In this document: positions 1-7,550 of the stretch, piece after piece | Numbering within the stretch: the stretch's first letter is position 1 | Layout of the letters: each line of letters opens with the position of its first letter | NCBI RefSeq assembly: GCF_028747785.1 | Contig: NZ_CP118160.1 | Location: 62,001-126,000 of the forward strand | Source of the DNA: Halosimplex aquaticum | GTDB lineage: Archaea > Halobacteriota > Halobacteria > Halobacteriales > Haloarculaceae | DNA: 64,000 nucleotides | Direction of reading: 5' to 3' | The notes under the pieces: model-generated | Database searches by the model: none | The model's input: the letters and a program-made list of their open reading frames with translations, nothing else | Told to the model about the DNA's origin: nothing | Position numbers and translations under genes: made by a program

Positions 1-90
1 ATAACGGTGTACACTAACGTATAGAAAGTAATAATCTCTAATCTGTGTTCTATATTTGAGTTCGGTAGAGACAGACTGTCTGCGTTCCGC

Positions 91-591
91 TTATGAGCAC
101 TCAATGATCTGCACAGTAAACTCAGTCGCCGCTCGTTCGTCGGGACGCTGGTAGACGATCTTAATGTCTGTTGGAAGATGATTTTGTGCCGTTAGTTCGA
201 CTTGATACTGATACGAGGCACCAGCGCAGTCAACACTCTCGGGGGGGTCTGAGTTGGTCCAACGGGGATACAAGACCAGTTCTGCGTACCGCTCGGTGCT
301 GTTGTATTGGAGCGCCCGAATAGCCACTGTCCGACAACTACTCGTCGAGAACCACCCACTGAGCGTTGCGCTCTGAGCCGTGCAGTCGCCGGACTGAGAC
401 ACACTCTCCTCATTTTCTCCGGCCGTCCCATCGTATGAGACACTCGTGACGGTCGCTGACAGACCATCTGTTTCCTTTTGTTTTGTCGCTGTTGGAGATC
501 CAGCTGTAGGTGAATTGAGTGTCGAGAGACATCCTGCGACACTTGCAACGCTTATTGCACCAAAAGAAGAGAGGAGGGCACGGCGATTCAT
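91..591 (-). CDS. Tat-type haloarchaeal lipoprotein, function unknown
   Basis: The 166-aa product starts with a twin-arginine signal (MNRRALLSS), a short hydrophobic stretch and a lipobox-like VAGC near residue 21. It is probably exported folded by Tat and anchored by the Cys, the usual lipoprotein route in haloarchaea. After the Cys comes a Ser/Thr-rich linker, then a globular domain with several Cys (SGDC, SSCR, DCAG, IIECS) that could form disulfides outside the cell. I recognise no catalytic motif. It stands alone, with a decayed Fic gene upstream on the same strand. Confidence 0.75.
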   Translation of the reverse strand: MNRRALLSSFGAISVASVAGCLSTLNSPTAGSPTATKQKETDGLSATVTSVSYDGTAGENEESVSQSGDCTAQSATLSGWFSTSSCRTVAIRALQYNSTERYAELVLYPRWTNSDPPESVDCAGASYQYQVELTAQNHLPTDIKIVYQRPDERAATEFTVQIIECS

Positions 592-691
592 AGTGAGATT
601 ATTGAGTGCCGAGAGGTAAAATTATCCCTTAGGCTCAAAGAGTAGCTGAGTCAACAACACCATTATATCAGATACCGACTTGGTGGCTGTT

Positions 692-1186
692 TCAGTAGGA
701 ACAGTGTCGAGACAATAGGGTTTGCTTCGTCCCCGCGTACCCCGAGAGCAATCGGTGAAGCATCTCACACAACAACTCGACGGTGACAGTCTTACCTGCC
801 GTTATCGCATCTCGGCTGTGTGTCAGGGCGTGCAAGTAGTTTATGATCTCCTGGGTACCCTGTCGTCTGTCCTCGTCGATGAACGTCTCCTGTCCTGCTT
901 CATACGCGTAGATATCTGAGAGGGTCACATGAGTGCCTTCGATCTGGGACGCTTCCAGTGTCTCCTTCCGAATGAACGGTTCAATGAGGATCTCTCTTGA
1001 CCCGATGCGAGGGCCAATGCCGTGGAGCCGGCTTAGCTTGCGTCGCCCTCGCTAACGGGCATCAGTTGGTCAGTGCTAGTTGTGGGCGGTAACGGATCCA
1101 GGTTTGAACGCCGAATACGTTCCCTTTGGGGTCGTAATCGGAACGATTTCACCGGGTGCCGTCTCTTCGAAGTCGTCTCGATCCAT
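692..1186 (-). pseudogene. Remnant of a Fic family protein (N-terminal part only)
   Basis: An ATG at 1184-1186 opens a reading frame beginning MDRDDFEETAPGEIV that stops after about 37 codons. In-frame pieces further on read LSRLHGIG, IEPFIRKETLEASQIEGT and TLSDIYAYEAG, then EIINYLHAL and LHRLLSG. These are typical of the N-terminal helical domain of Fic/DOC proteins, where the SxIEGT motif belongs to the autoinhibitory helix. The catalytic HPFxxGNGR part is missing: the frame turns into unrelated sequence near 720. Stops between the pieces and the lost C-terminus make it a pseudogene. Intact relatives AMPylate target proteins, but this copy cannot. Confidence 0.75.
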
Positions 1187-1225
1187 TACTGGTAGTAGCC
1201 GTACAAAACACGATCCATTATTGGC

Positions 1226-1246
1226 ATTTTGATCCTAAATCAAAAT
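1226..1246. promoter_or_regulatory. Perfect 8-bp inverted repeat upstream of the fic remnant
   Basis: ATTTTGAT and ATCAAAAT are separated by 5 bp. The repeat lies 40 bp upstream of the decayed Fic start (1186) and 79 bp before the transposase start (1325). It could be an old operator of the Fic gene. The role is inferred only. Confidence 0.35.
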
Positions 1247-1324
1247 AGCGCAGAGGCGGATTGCACCATTGCAACTACTACCAGAGAGTGGCGTTTTTGA
1301 GAGAGTCGTGTTCAACGTCCCGTA

Positions 1325-3001
1325 GTGGTTGCAATTCGTGAGTCGCGACGAACTGTCTTTCGACGGATTGCCCAACGAACGCACGTCGAGTGGCCAGTAT
1401 ACGATGCCACGCCAGTATACGATCGAAGCACGCTTGCCGGGTTGGAGTCCGATATCCGGACGGTCTCACAGACGTGGTTTAGGCACGACCGCCATGTATC
1501 GGTTGAGAACTTCGTCTGCTCACTCCCTCTGGCGTATTTCGTATTCGCCGCGCACGACCGCTATGTGGGGGCGACTCGCTACGAGATGGACACGCTCTTT
1601 CGCGTCTTCGTTCTGAAAGAATGCCACGGATGGGAGCACGAAACCGCACTAATTGAGTACCTTGAGCGTCGTCCAGCACTCTGCGACCAACTGGATCTGG
1701 AGACAGTACCGAACCAATCAACGCTGTGGCGCAGCTGGCACAACCGGTTCACTGCCGAGCTTCGCAGTACAGTCGAGACAGCTGCGCGGACCATCCTCAT
1801 CAAAGCCCAGAACGCGGGTGTCACCGTTCCGCGCAAGCCAGAAAGACACCTTCCATCTCGAGGTGGCAAAGAGGACGAATCGGACCCAGACAATCGAACT
1901 GTCCTCGACGAAGCGGCACCGATCACGGACCACATCAGCCGCGTCGTATTCCCCGCGTTCTCACTGAATCGTGGCGACGGTTGTGAGATTCATGAGAACG
2001 CCTACTGGGACTTACAGACGTATCTCGGGCTTCGTGAGCGGCTGGCTGTCAATGAAGGCGCTCGCAGTTTCGTCTACGAGTCGATGCGTGAGCGGACACC
2101 GCTGGGGCACGTCCATCGCGAGCACATCCGTGACCTCTCAATCGAACAGACTCGCGAGATGTACCGACAGGCGGTAGATCGGTTGTTAGGAGAAGTCTCG
2201 GAGACAGAGCAGTTCTTCCGGGCCGGGATCATCGCGATCGACATCACCGAAGCGGATTCCTTCACCGGTGATCGAACGGGACACGAAGACGAAATTATAG
2301 GGACGAAGGAGAAGACCGATGAGTACGCTTACCAGTGGGCCACTGTCCAGCTGGTCGGCAACGCCATCCCGATCGTGTTGGATGCTCGCCCTGTTCGACG
2401 AGGTGAGTCACGCAAGGAGATCGTCGAGGACCTTCTCAACTCCGCCGAGGAATTGGTCCATGTCGATAACGTGCTGATGGATAGGGAGTTCGATAGCCAG
2501 CATGTTTTGGAAATGATTAGCCAGCGCGGACTCTCATACGTCGTGCCGAAACGAATGCAGACGAGCGAGAGAGCTCAGGCGAAGCGACTCCTCCAGCGGG
2601 ATGATGATCGATACGAAGCGGACCGCAAACTCCATCTCGGGAATAACGAGTGGCACGAGACGACGCTGATCTACCGGCGCAAAGAGAACGCTGAGCACGA
2701 TGATCACCGGCAGTACTCAGTGTTTATGTCGAATCATGGCGGGAGTTTCCTCACCGAGTATGCGTATCGCTGGGAGATCGAGAGTGGGTATCGGTCGATC
2801 AAGCGATTCATGGCGGCGACGACCTCGAAGGATTTCGGACTCCGGTTCTTCTATTTCGCGTTCGCGTGTCTGCTGTATTCGATCTGGCGGGCAGTCGATG
2901 CGCTGGTGCAGGTCGAATTGACCGGTGAGTACGAACATTCGCCACTCGTGACGGCGGACAATACGCTAACGCTGTTGAAGAAGGAGACTGGAATCGGATA
3001 G
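1325..3001 (+). CDS. IS4-superfamily DDE transposase
   Basis: This 558-aa transposase looks intact. Asp 1 is in IIAIDITEAD, Asp 2 in VLMDREFDS, and the third acidic residue is in a YREK signature (Y-x2-R-x3-E-x6-K, in YAYRWEIESGYRSIK), the hallmark of the IS4 superfamily. A hydrophobic C-terminal segment (FFYFAFACLLYSIW) is typical of haloarchaeal members. The only start in the open frame is the GTG at 1325, because a TGA lies at 1298. I could not find matching terminal inverted repeats, so the element's borders are not called. The fic remnant next to it may have been broken by this or an earlier insertion. Confidence 0.85.
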   Translation: MVAIRESRRTVFRRIAQRTHVEWPVYDATPVYDRSTLAGLESDIRTVSQTWFRHDRHVSVENFVCSLPLAYFVFAAHDRYVGATRYEMDTLFRVFVLKECHGWEHETALIEYLERRPALCDQLDLETVPNQSTLWRSWHNRFTAELRSTVETAARTILIKAQNAGVTVPRKPERHLPSRGGKEDESDPDNRTVLDEAAPITDHISRVVFPAFSLNRGDGCEIHENAYWDLQTYLGLRERLAVNEGARSFVYESMRERTPLGHVHREHIRDLSIEQTREMYRQAVDRLLGEVSETEQFFRAGIIAIDITEADSFTGDRTGHEDEIIGTKEKTDEYAYQWATVQLVGNAIPIVLDARPVRRGESRKEIVEDLLNSAEELVHVDNVLMDREFDSQHVLEMISQRGLSYVVPKRMQTSERAQAKRLLQRDDDRYEADRKLHLGNNEWHETTLIYRRKENAEHDDHRQYSVFMSNHGGSFLTEYAYRWEIESGYRSIKRFMAATTSKDFGLRFFYFAFACLLYSIWRAVDALVQVELTGEYEHSPLVTADNTLTLLKKETGIG

Positions 3002-3485
3002 ACCGCGGCTATTTGCTGAGATAGTCGAGTCGTGAGTGGCGACACTATGGAGCAGAGAGGAAAATTCCTGAACTAGTTACAAATTCGATAAGGTGGTGTG
3101 GTTGAGAGCCGATCTGAAGCTGTCTTGTCTCACTGATCCGTCCGAAACCACGCATTACAGCCCCGCTAAACCCGCTGTAGTCTCAACTTCACCGGTCGCG
3201 GTTTTGGTATAGCGGTATATGATTTATACCGTTGGCCAAATCCGAATTTCGGGGTATAGAACCCTTCTATCATAGGAAAAATGGTTATGAGACTTCTGTC
3301 ACCGGTGGTCATGATTATGCCCGTAATCACGACCAGTTTGAAGTACCCCGCCGCCGTCGGTGAAGCACGAATGCTGCAACCGCCTCACGACGCCGCTTCC
3401 CCCGGGGTTGAGCCGCAGCAAGCGGCTGTCTCTCTGCGGGTATTGGACTGGTTGCGAGTTCCGATCCATCGCCGGAAGTCTTATC
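3002..3485. other. Intergenic region; small palindrome, no convincing gene
   Basis: No supported gene. At 3213-3231 there is an inverted repeat CGGTATA-N5-TATACCG that includes a TATA-like stretch. A 16-bp string ataaggtggtgtggtt at 3088-3103 recurs at 49589-49604. The frame open from 3281 runs into the regulator gene in another frame and has no recognisable protein. Confidence 0.4.
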
Positions 3486-3505
3486 ACGAATTATCTATAA
3501 TTCGT
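3486..3505. promoter_or_regulatory. Perfect 20-bp palindrome just upstream of the HTH/PIN pair
   Basis: ACGAATTAT, a 2-bp centre, then ATAATTCGT: two perfect 9-bp arms ending 7 bp before the start codon at 3513. The position suits an autoregulatory operator of a toxin-antitoxin operon, bound by the HTH protein it precedes. The symmetry is seen; the function is inferred. Confidence 0.55.
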
Positions 3506-3512
3506 AATCGAG

Positions 3513-4049
3513 ATGGCGCACTCGCCGCCCCGGTCAGGTCGACCACCTATTCAGCAGCTGCAGACGGTCGTCGACCTTCTCGAGACGCCGGCACTCGCTC
3601 GGCTGTACGCCTACATCTTGCAGCACGGCCCCGTCACCGTTTCCGAGATCGTCGACGAGCTCGATATCCCACAAGGGACCACCTACGACTACGTGCAGAA
3701 CCTCGAAACAGCTGGCTTAGTGGAGAAAACCCGTGATCAGCGACCGTATAAATACGACGCCGAGTCGATTGCACTCACGCTCTCGACGGACGGCGAGACC
3801 CAAACGATCACGCCGGCCCTTATTGCAGCCGTCGCCCGCCGAGAGGAGGACGAGGACGTCGACGTCTACATCGAGCGTCATGGCCTCGACAGCCTTGCTG
3901 TCGCCCTCGAGTACGCCTACGAGTACGTCGACGGCACGGTCAACCATCGGATTGCGGCCCGGGAGCTTGACCTCTCACCGCTTGAGGCCGAGATCATCCT
4001 CCAGGCGCTGGAACCGGTTGCGACCGAGTACGCCGACGCGGCTGCATGA
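3513..4049 (+). CDS. Winged-helix regulator, probable antitoxin of a HTH/PIN pair
   Basis: 178 aa. Residues 10-75 form a winged helix-turn-helix (LARLYAYILQHGPVTVSEIVDEL, then a recognition-helix region near YDYVQNLETAGLVEK), as in DUF7437-like haloarchaeal regulators. The C-terminal half is acidic and helical and may mask the partner toxin. Its stop overlaps the next start by 4 bp (ATGA), so the two proteins are translationally coupled. A perfect palindrome sits just upstream of its start. The antitoxin role rests on the pairing with a PIN protein. Confidence 0.75.
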   Translation: MAHSPPRSGRPPIQQLQTVVDLLETPALARLYAYILQHGPVTVSEIVDELDIPQGTTYDYVQNLETAGLVEKTRDQRPYKYDAESIALTLSTDGETQTITPALIAAVARREEDEDVDVYIERHGLDSLAVALEYAYEYVDGTVNHRIAARELDLSPLEAEIILQALEPVATEYADAAA

Positions 4050-4573
4050 CGACGGTCTATATCGCCGATACCGGCGTCTTTGTACGGTGTGGTGGCCCGG
4101 ACAAGGACAAATTTCAACGGCTTCGTCGGGCACTCCGACAGGCCGGTGTCTCATTGCGTATCCCGCAGCGCGTCTACGAAGAGCTCGGGGGCGATCCTGC
4201 AGCGGACGAGTATCCCTCGGGGAACATTCCCTATCCCGATGGATTCGAGGAGGGGTGGATCGTCGTCGCCGACGAGCTCGACTACACCAATCCACTCGTC
4301 TCGACAGTGATGGACGAAGCGCGCCGATTCATCGCCAACGAGACCGACCGCGACGAGGATGTCACCGAGAAAGCGGACACGGCACTCGTTGGGCTTGCTG
4401 CTCAAGTACTCGACACTGGGGAGGCAGACCACGTTGTTCTCCTAACGACGGACAAACCGGCTGGACGCGCGGCCGAGACGCTCCTCCCTCAACACGGCTT
4501 CAGCGACCGAATCGAATTCCGGTACGTCAGCGTCGAGTATCTCGAGACGATCACCGCCAACGAATTTCGGTGA
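4046..4573 (+). CDS. PIN-domain protein, probable toxin ribonuclease
   Basis: 175 aa with the PIN fold pattern. An early Asp is in YIADTGVF (about residue 8), a Glu in RVYEELGG (about 50), an Asp in KADTALVGL (about 112) and an Asp in LLTTDKPAG (about 134). These four acidic positions would coordinate Mg2+ for RNA cleavage. It overlaps the upstream HTH gene by 4 bp, the layout of VapBC-like modules with a HTH partner. The RNA target cannot be read from sequence. Confidence 0.75.
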   Translation: MTTVYIADTGVFVRCGGPDKDKFQRLRRALRQAGVSLRIPQRVYEELGGDPAADEYPSGNIPYPDGFEEGWIVVADELDYTNPLVSTVMDEARRFIANETDRDEDVTEKADTALVGLAAQVLDTGEADHVVLLTTDKPAGRAAETLLPQHGFSDRIEFRYVSVEYLETITANEFR

Positions 4574-4643
4574 CCCATCCCCTGATGTCGATATAGAACT
4601 ATCCATCTCAACCTATATTAAGAAATCGCGTTGATAGTAGGAT

Positions 4644-5171
4644 ATGACAGAAGATACTGGACTACGGAATCAACAGACTACGGGCGAAGACCGCGTGCGG
4701 ATGGTCGCCCGGCAGCTGTCGGAGCCGCGGACGGCCAACTGGATCGCCTCCGAAGCGGGCTGGTCACACGAACCAACCAAACGCGTCCTCGAACGCCTCG
4801 TCGACGATGGGATCCTCCATCGTGACGAAAGCGGCACTCACACGACGTATTACCCTGATTACCGCCGCCAAGCGATGCAGGAGGCGATGCGCCTCCGAGA
4901 CAGCGGGCACACTGTCGAGGAGCTCACGGACCGTCTCGCCGATATGAAGACGCAGATTCGCGACTGGGAGGACGAATTCGGCGTCGAGTCACCGAACCAG
5001 CTTCGTGGAACGCTCGCCGACGAGTCCCTTGACTCCGACGAGGAAGACCGGCGCCGTGAGATCGCCCGCGAGTGGGAGCACCTTCAGCGGCGTATCCAGA
5101 TCGTTGGCTTCGCCATCCGCGAATGGGACTTCCTCGCTCCGACGACAGAGCCTGCCGAGGCCAACAGCTAA
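4644..5171 (+). CDS. DUF7342-type HTH regulator
   Basis: 175 aa. Residues 15-70 make a winged helix (RVRMVARQLSEPRTANWI, then RVLERLVDDGILHRDE), followed by a YYPDYRR motif and a long charged helical region (EELTDRLADMKTQIRDWEDEF). This matches the DUF7342 family; homologues lie at 25164-25676 and 26136-26687. It sits between two toxin-antitoxin pairs on the same strand. With no toxin-like gene directly joined to it, it may act alone or regulate its neighbours. Confidence 0.7.
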   Translation: MTEDTGLRNQQTTGEDRVRMVARQLSEPRTANWIASEAGWSHEPTKRVLERLVDDGILHRDESGTHTTYYPDYRRQAMQEAMRLRDSGHTVEELTDRLADMKTQIRDWEDEFGVESPNQLRGTLADESLDSDEEDRRREIAREWEHLQRRIQIVGFAIREWDFLAPTTEPAEANS

Positions 5172-5299
5172 CGGATGTCGGTCCCACATCCAGGTGGTGA
5201 TCCGAACGCGAACCTCTACGCTCGATAGAAGCTCGCCACCCACCCACGTGTTCACACATGGGGGAACAACTTATCACTCTGCCCCGCGTAATTCGTATC

Positions 5300-5611
5300 A
5301 TGAGCCAGGAATCGCTTGACGATACGATCAAATTCCGTGCTGGGCCGCTCAAAGAGGCGGCGAACGAACTCGATTCCGTCCATCTGGGCGGAATCAACAT
5401 TAGTGAACTCGCACGCGAAGGGCTCACTCAGATGCTTCGGCGAGCGATGACGGACGACGACAAGATCGCGATTTACGAACGCTATTCAGCGGGCGACCTC
5501 TCGGAGGACGCTGCTCGCGTGCTCCTCGGTGAAGAGTTCGACCTGCTCGAAGAGGACATTGGCGATTTCCGTGAGGCTGCCAAGGATGACACTAGTGACT
5601 ATCTCGTCTAA
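5300..5611 (+). CDS. Small UPF0175-like protein, probable antitoxin
   Basis: 103 aa from the ATG at 5300; a start at 5258 would add 14 residues that do not look conserved. The N-terminal part (IKFRAGPLKEAANEL) is followed by a helical region with an ARVLLGEEFDLLEEDIGDF motif, which resembles UPF0175-like antitoxins. The stop codon directly abuts the start of the following PIN gene, so the two are almost certainly co-translated. The antitoxin role is inferred from that pairing. Confidence 0.65.
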   Translation: MSQESLDDTIKFRAGPLKEAANELDSVHLGGINISELAREGLTQMLRRAMTDDDKIAIYERYSAGDLSEDAARVLLGEEFDLLEEDIGDFREAAKDDTSDYLV

Positions 5612-6217
5612 ATGGCAAGTGACGACACTCGGTATCCGATCTTGGTCGATACGGACGCGCTGATTGCCGTCGCGAACAGCCCCTTGTGGACCGAGATAAC
5701 CGACCAAATCGGCCTCACGACGACAAACGTTTGCAAACAGGAACTCAAGCGACACGTCGAGAACACACGCGAGACAGCGCCAGAGGGAAGCCGTCCGTAC
5801 CGGCTTCATTACGGGAGCCGTACCGCGCTCGATGCGCTCGAGGATAACGAAACACCGCTCACCCAGGTGACGAGCGTCCCCCGTCCCCACGGAGCGGACG
5901 CCGGCGAGGAATCGCTCCGACAGGAAGTGCTACAGAACCCGGGGGCCGTTGACTACGTCATCTTGATGGACGCGGCGGGCCGGCGCTCGATTCGTCGTGC
6001 TGTCGACGACCAAGACGAAGATATCCGTGTCGTGACACCGCCGTTTTTGTTCTACATTCTTTACGACAACGAGCTAATTTCGCGTCGCGAGTTCTGCGAA
6101 GCGTGCGGCGAGATGTTGGAACGTGAGGGCTGGACCGGATACAACGCCGTGAAAGCTGCGTGGGAGGCGATCCCGATTGATTGTAGTGATATTCTGGACG
6201 ACCACCTGCTCCCGTGA
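5612..6217 (+). CDS. PIN-like protein, probable toxin of second pair
   Basis: 201 aa. It opens with PILVDTDALIAVAN, placing Asp 13 and Asp 15 as in PIN nucleases. A Glu follows in VCKQELKRH and a later acidic site in NPGAVDYVILMDAAGRR. The C-terminal 60 residues are extra compared with small VapC toxins. The gene starts on the base after the upstream stop codon. RNA cleavage is the family role; the pairing makes a toxin-antitoxin module likely. Confidence 0.65.
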   Translation: MASDDTRYPILVDTDALIAVANSPLWTEITDQIGLTTTNVCKQELKRHVENTRETAPEGSRPYRLHYGSRTALDALEDNETPLTQVTSVPRPHGADAGEESLRQEVLQNPGAVDYVILMDAAGRRSIRRAVDDQDEDIRVVTPPFLFYILYDNELISRREFCEACGEMLEREGWTGYNAVKAAWEAIPIDCSDILDDHLLP

Positions 6218-6226
6218 CGAAACCGT

Positions 6227-7495
6227 ATGAATCAGAACACCTCATCGACACGCGATGGTTCGACACCGCTCGACGACAGCTTCGAGCGCTACCTGCAGGA
6301 CAAGGGGAAAGGCCGGGGTGGCGATGGCGGGAACTACCGACGCAACGCGGCGCGCGAGCTCGAGCGGTTCGCCGAGTGGGCCGCCGGCGACCGCGGTGAC
6401 GACGACTGGACCGGTATCACTACCGACGACGTCGACCGCAAACCCACCTTTGAGGACCTCGACGAACGCGTCTTCCGGGAGTACGCCCGGCACCTCGCCG
6501 GTGATCGCGGGCTCAAGCAGAATACCGTACAAACCTATTACCGCTATATCTCTGCGTGGTGTGGCTGGTGCGTCAACGAGGGTTACCTCGAGGCCCACTA
6601 CGCTCAGCGGGCGAGTGCGATGGCTCCACTTCCCGAAGACGACGGCCGCAAGCCCGGCGACCAGCAGGCCTGGACGTCCGAGCAGCGCCACGCCTTCACC
6701 CGCCACGTCGACGAACGGGCCCGCGACGCCGTCGAGGCGTACACGACCCTCTCGGAGGATACTGACCCCCTCGACAAACAGCGAGCGCGCTACGCGGCGC
6801 TGAAGGCGGCTCGTGACCGGGCGCTGGTGTTCGTTCTCGCGTACACCGCCGTTCGGGTCGGGGAACTCCTTCGAGACCCAAACGATCCGCGCCGGCGCGG
6901 CGTCCGCTGGGAGGACCTCTCCCTCGACGACGGGAGTATGGACGTCTACCGGAAGAAACAGCAGTGGGACGCCGCCAGTCTCCCCGACCCGGTGATCTCG
7001 CCCCTGCGGAGCTACCGCAAGCTGATGGACCCGCCGACGGACCGCTGGCCGGTGTTTTCGACGTTCGACCAGCGGACGCTTGCGACGCTCGTACAGGACG
7101 AGCTGGCCGACCGAGGGAAACACCCGGATACAATCGACGATAGACGTAGCGAGTTCGCTCGTGACCTCTTATTGGCGCTCGATGAGGACGTGCGACCGCC
7201 GTCGATCACGACGGACGGCGCACGGTCGATTCTCCAGCGACTCTCAGAGGCCGCAGAGATCGACATCGACCATCCGAAACACGACTATCTCGCCCCTCAC
7301 GGCGGTCGACGTGGGATGGGAGAGGTCCTCGTTCGGGCGTTCGGGTACACTGTCGCTGCCCGGTACTTGGACAACTCCGAGGAGATGGTTCGCGAACGGT
7401 ATTCGCATATCGAGGCTGGGGAACTCGGTGATGTTGCGACTGAGGCACTTTCCGAAATTGACGACTATCTGGGAACAGGTGCATCCCCGGGATAA
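6227..7495 (+). CDS. Tyrosine recombinase / phage-type integrase
   Basis: 422 aa. The N-terminal half has a SAM-like core-binding domain (EYARHLAGDRGLKQNTVQTYYRYI). The catalytic half shows Arg210 in TAVRVGELL, a Lys in YRKKQQWD (about 243), HGGRR with His358 and Arg361, and Tyr392 in RERYSHIEAGEL. The box between HxxR and Tyr is LDNSEEM where many integrases have LGHSS. It starts 9 bp after the PIN gene. It could drive integration or dimer resolution of the element that carries the neighbouring TA pairs. No att site was identified. Confidence 0.88.
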   Translation: MNQNTSSTRDGSTPLDDSFERYLQDKGKGRGGDGGNYRRNAARELERFAEWAAGDRGDDDWTGITTDDVDRKPTFEDLDERVFREYARHLAGDRGLKQNTVQTYYRYISAWCGWCVNEGYLEAHYAQRASAMAPLPEDDGRKPGDQQAWTSEQRHAFTRHVDERARDAVEAYTTLSEDTDPLDKQRARYAALKAARDRALVFVLAYTAVRVGELLRDPNDPRRRGVRWEDLSLDDGSMDVYRKKQQWDAASLPDPVISPLRSYRKLMDPPTDRWPVFSTFDQRTLATLVQDELADRGKHPDTIDDRRSEFARDLLLALDEDVRPPSITTDGARSILQRLSEAAEIDIDHPKHDYLAPHGGRRGMGEVLVRAFGYTVAARYLDNSEEMVRERYSHIEAGELGDVATEALSEIDDYLGTGASPG

Positions 7496-7550
7496 CGTTT
7501 TGCTGTTGTCCGGAGAGGTGTGTTCACCGTTAGGGGGGACTCCGCACTGG

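Noticed and set aside
1187..3100. Full borders of the IS around the first transposase
   Set aside because: No inverted ends could be matched on both sides; only an internal palindrome and a short ctggtagtag/ctactaccag pair, both on the left, were seen.
3281..3736. Open frame of about 151 codons
   Set aside because: Overlaps the HTH regulator in another frame, with an Arg/Pro-rich composition typical of an out-of-frame shadow.
6242..7123. Long minus-strand open frame opposite the integrase
   Set aside because: Antisense shadow of a GC-rich gene; the plus strand carries the complete recombinase motifs.
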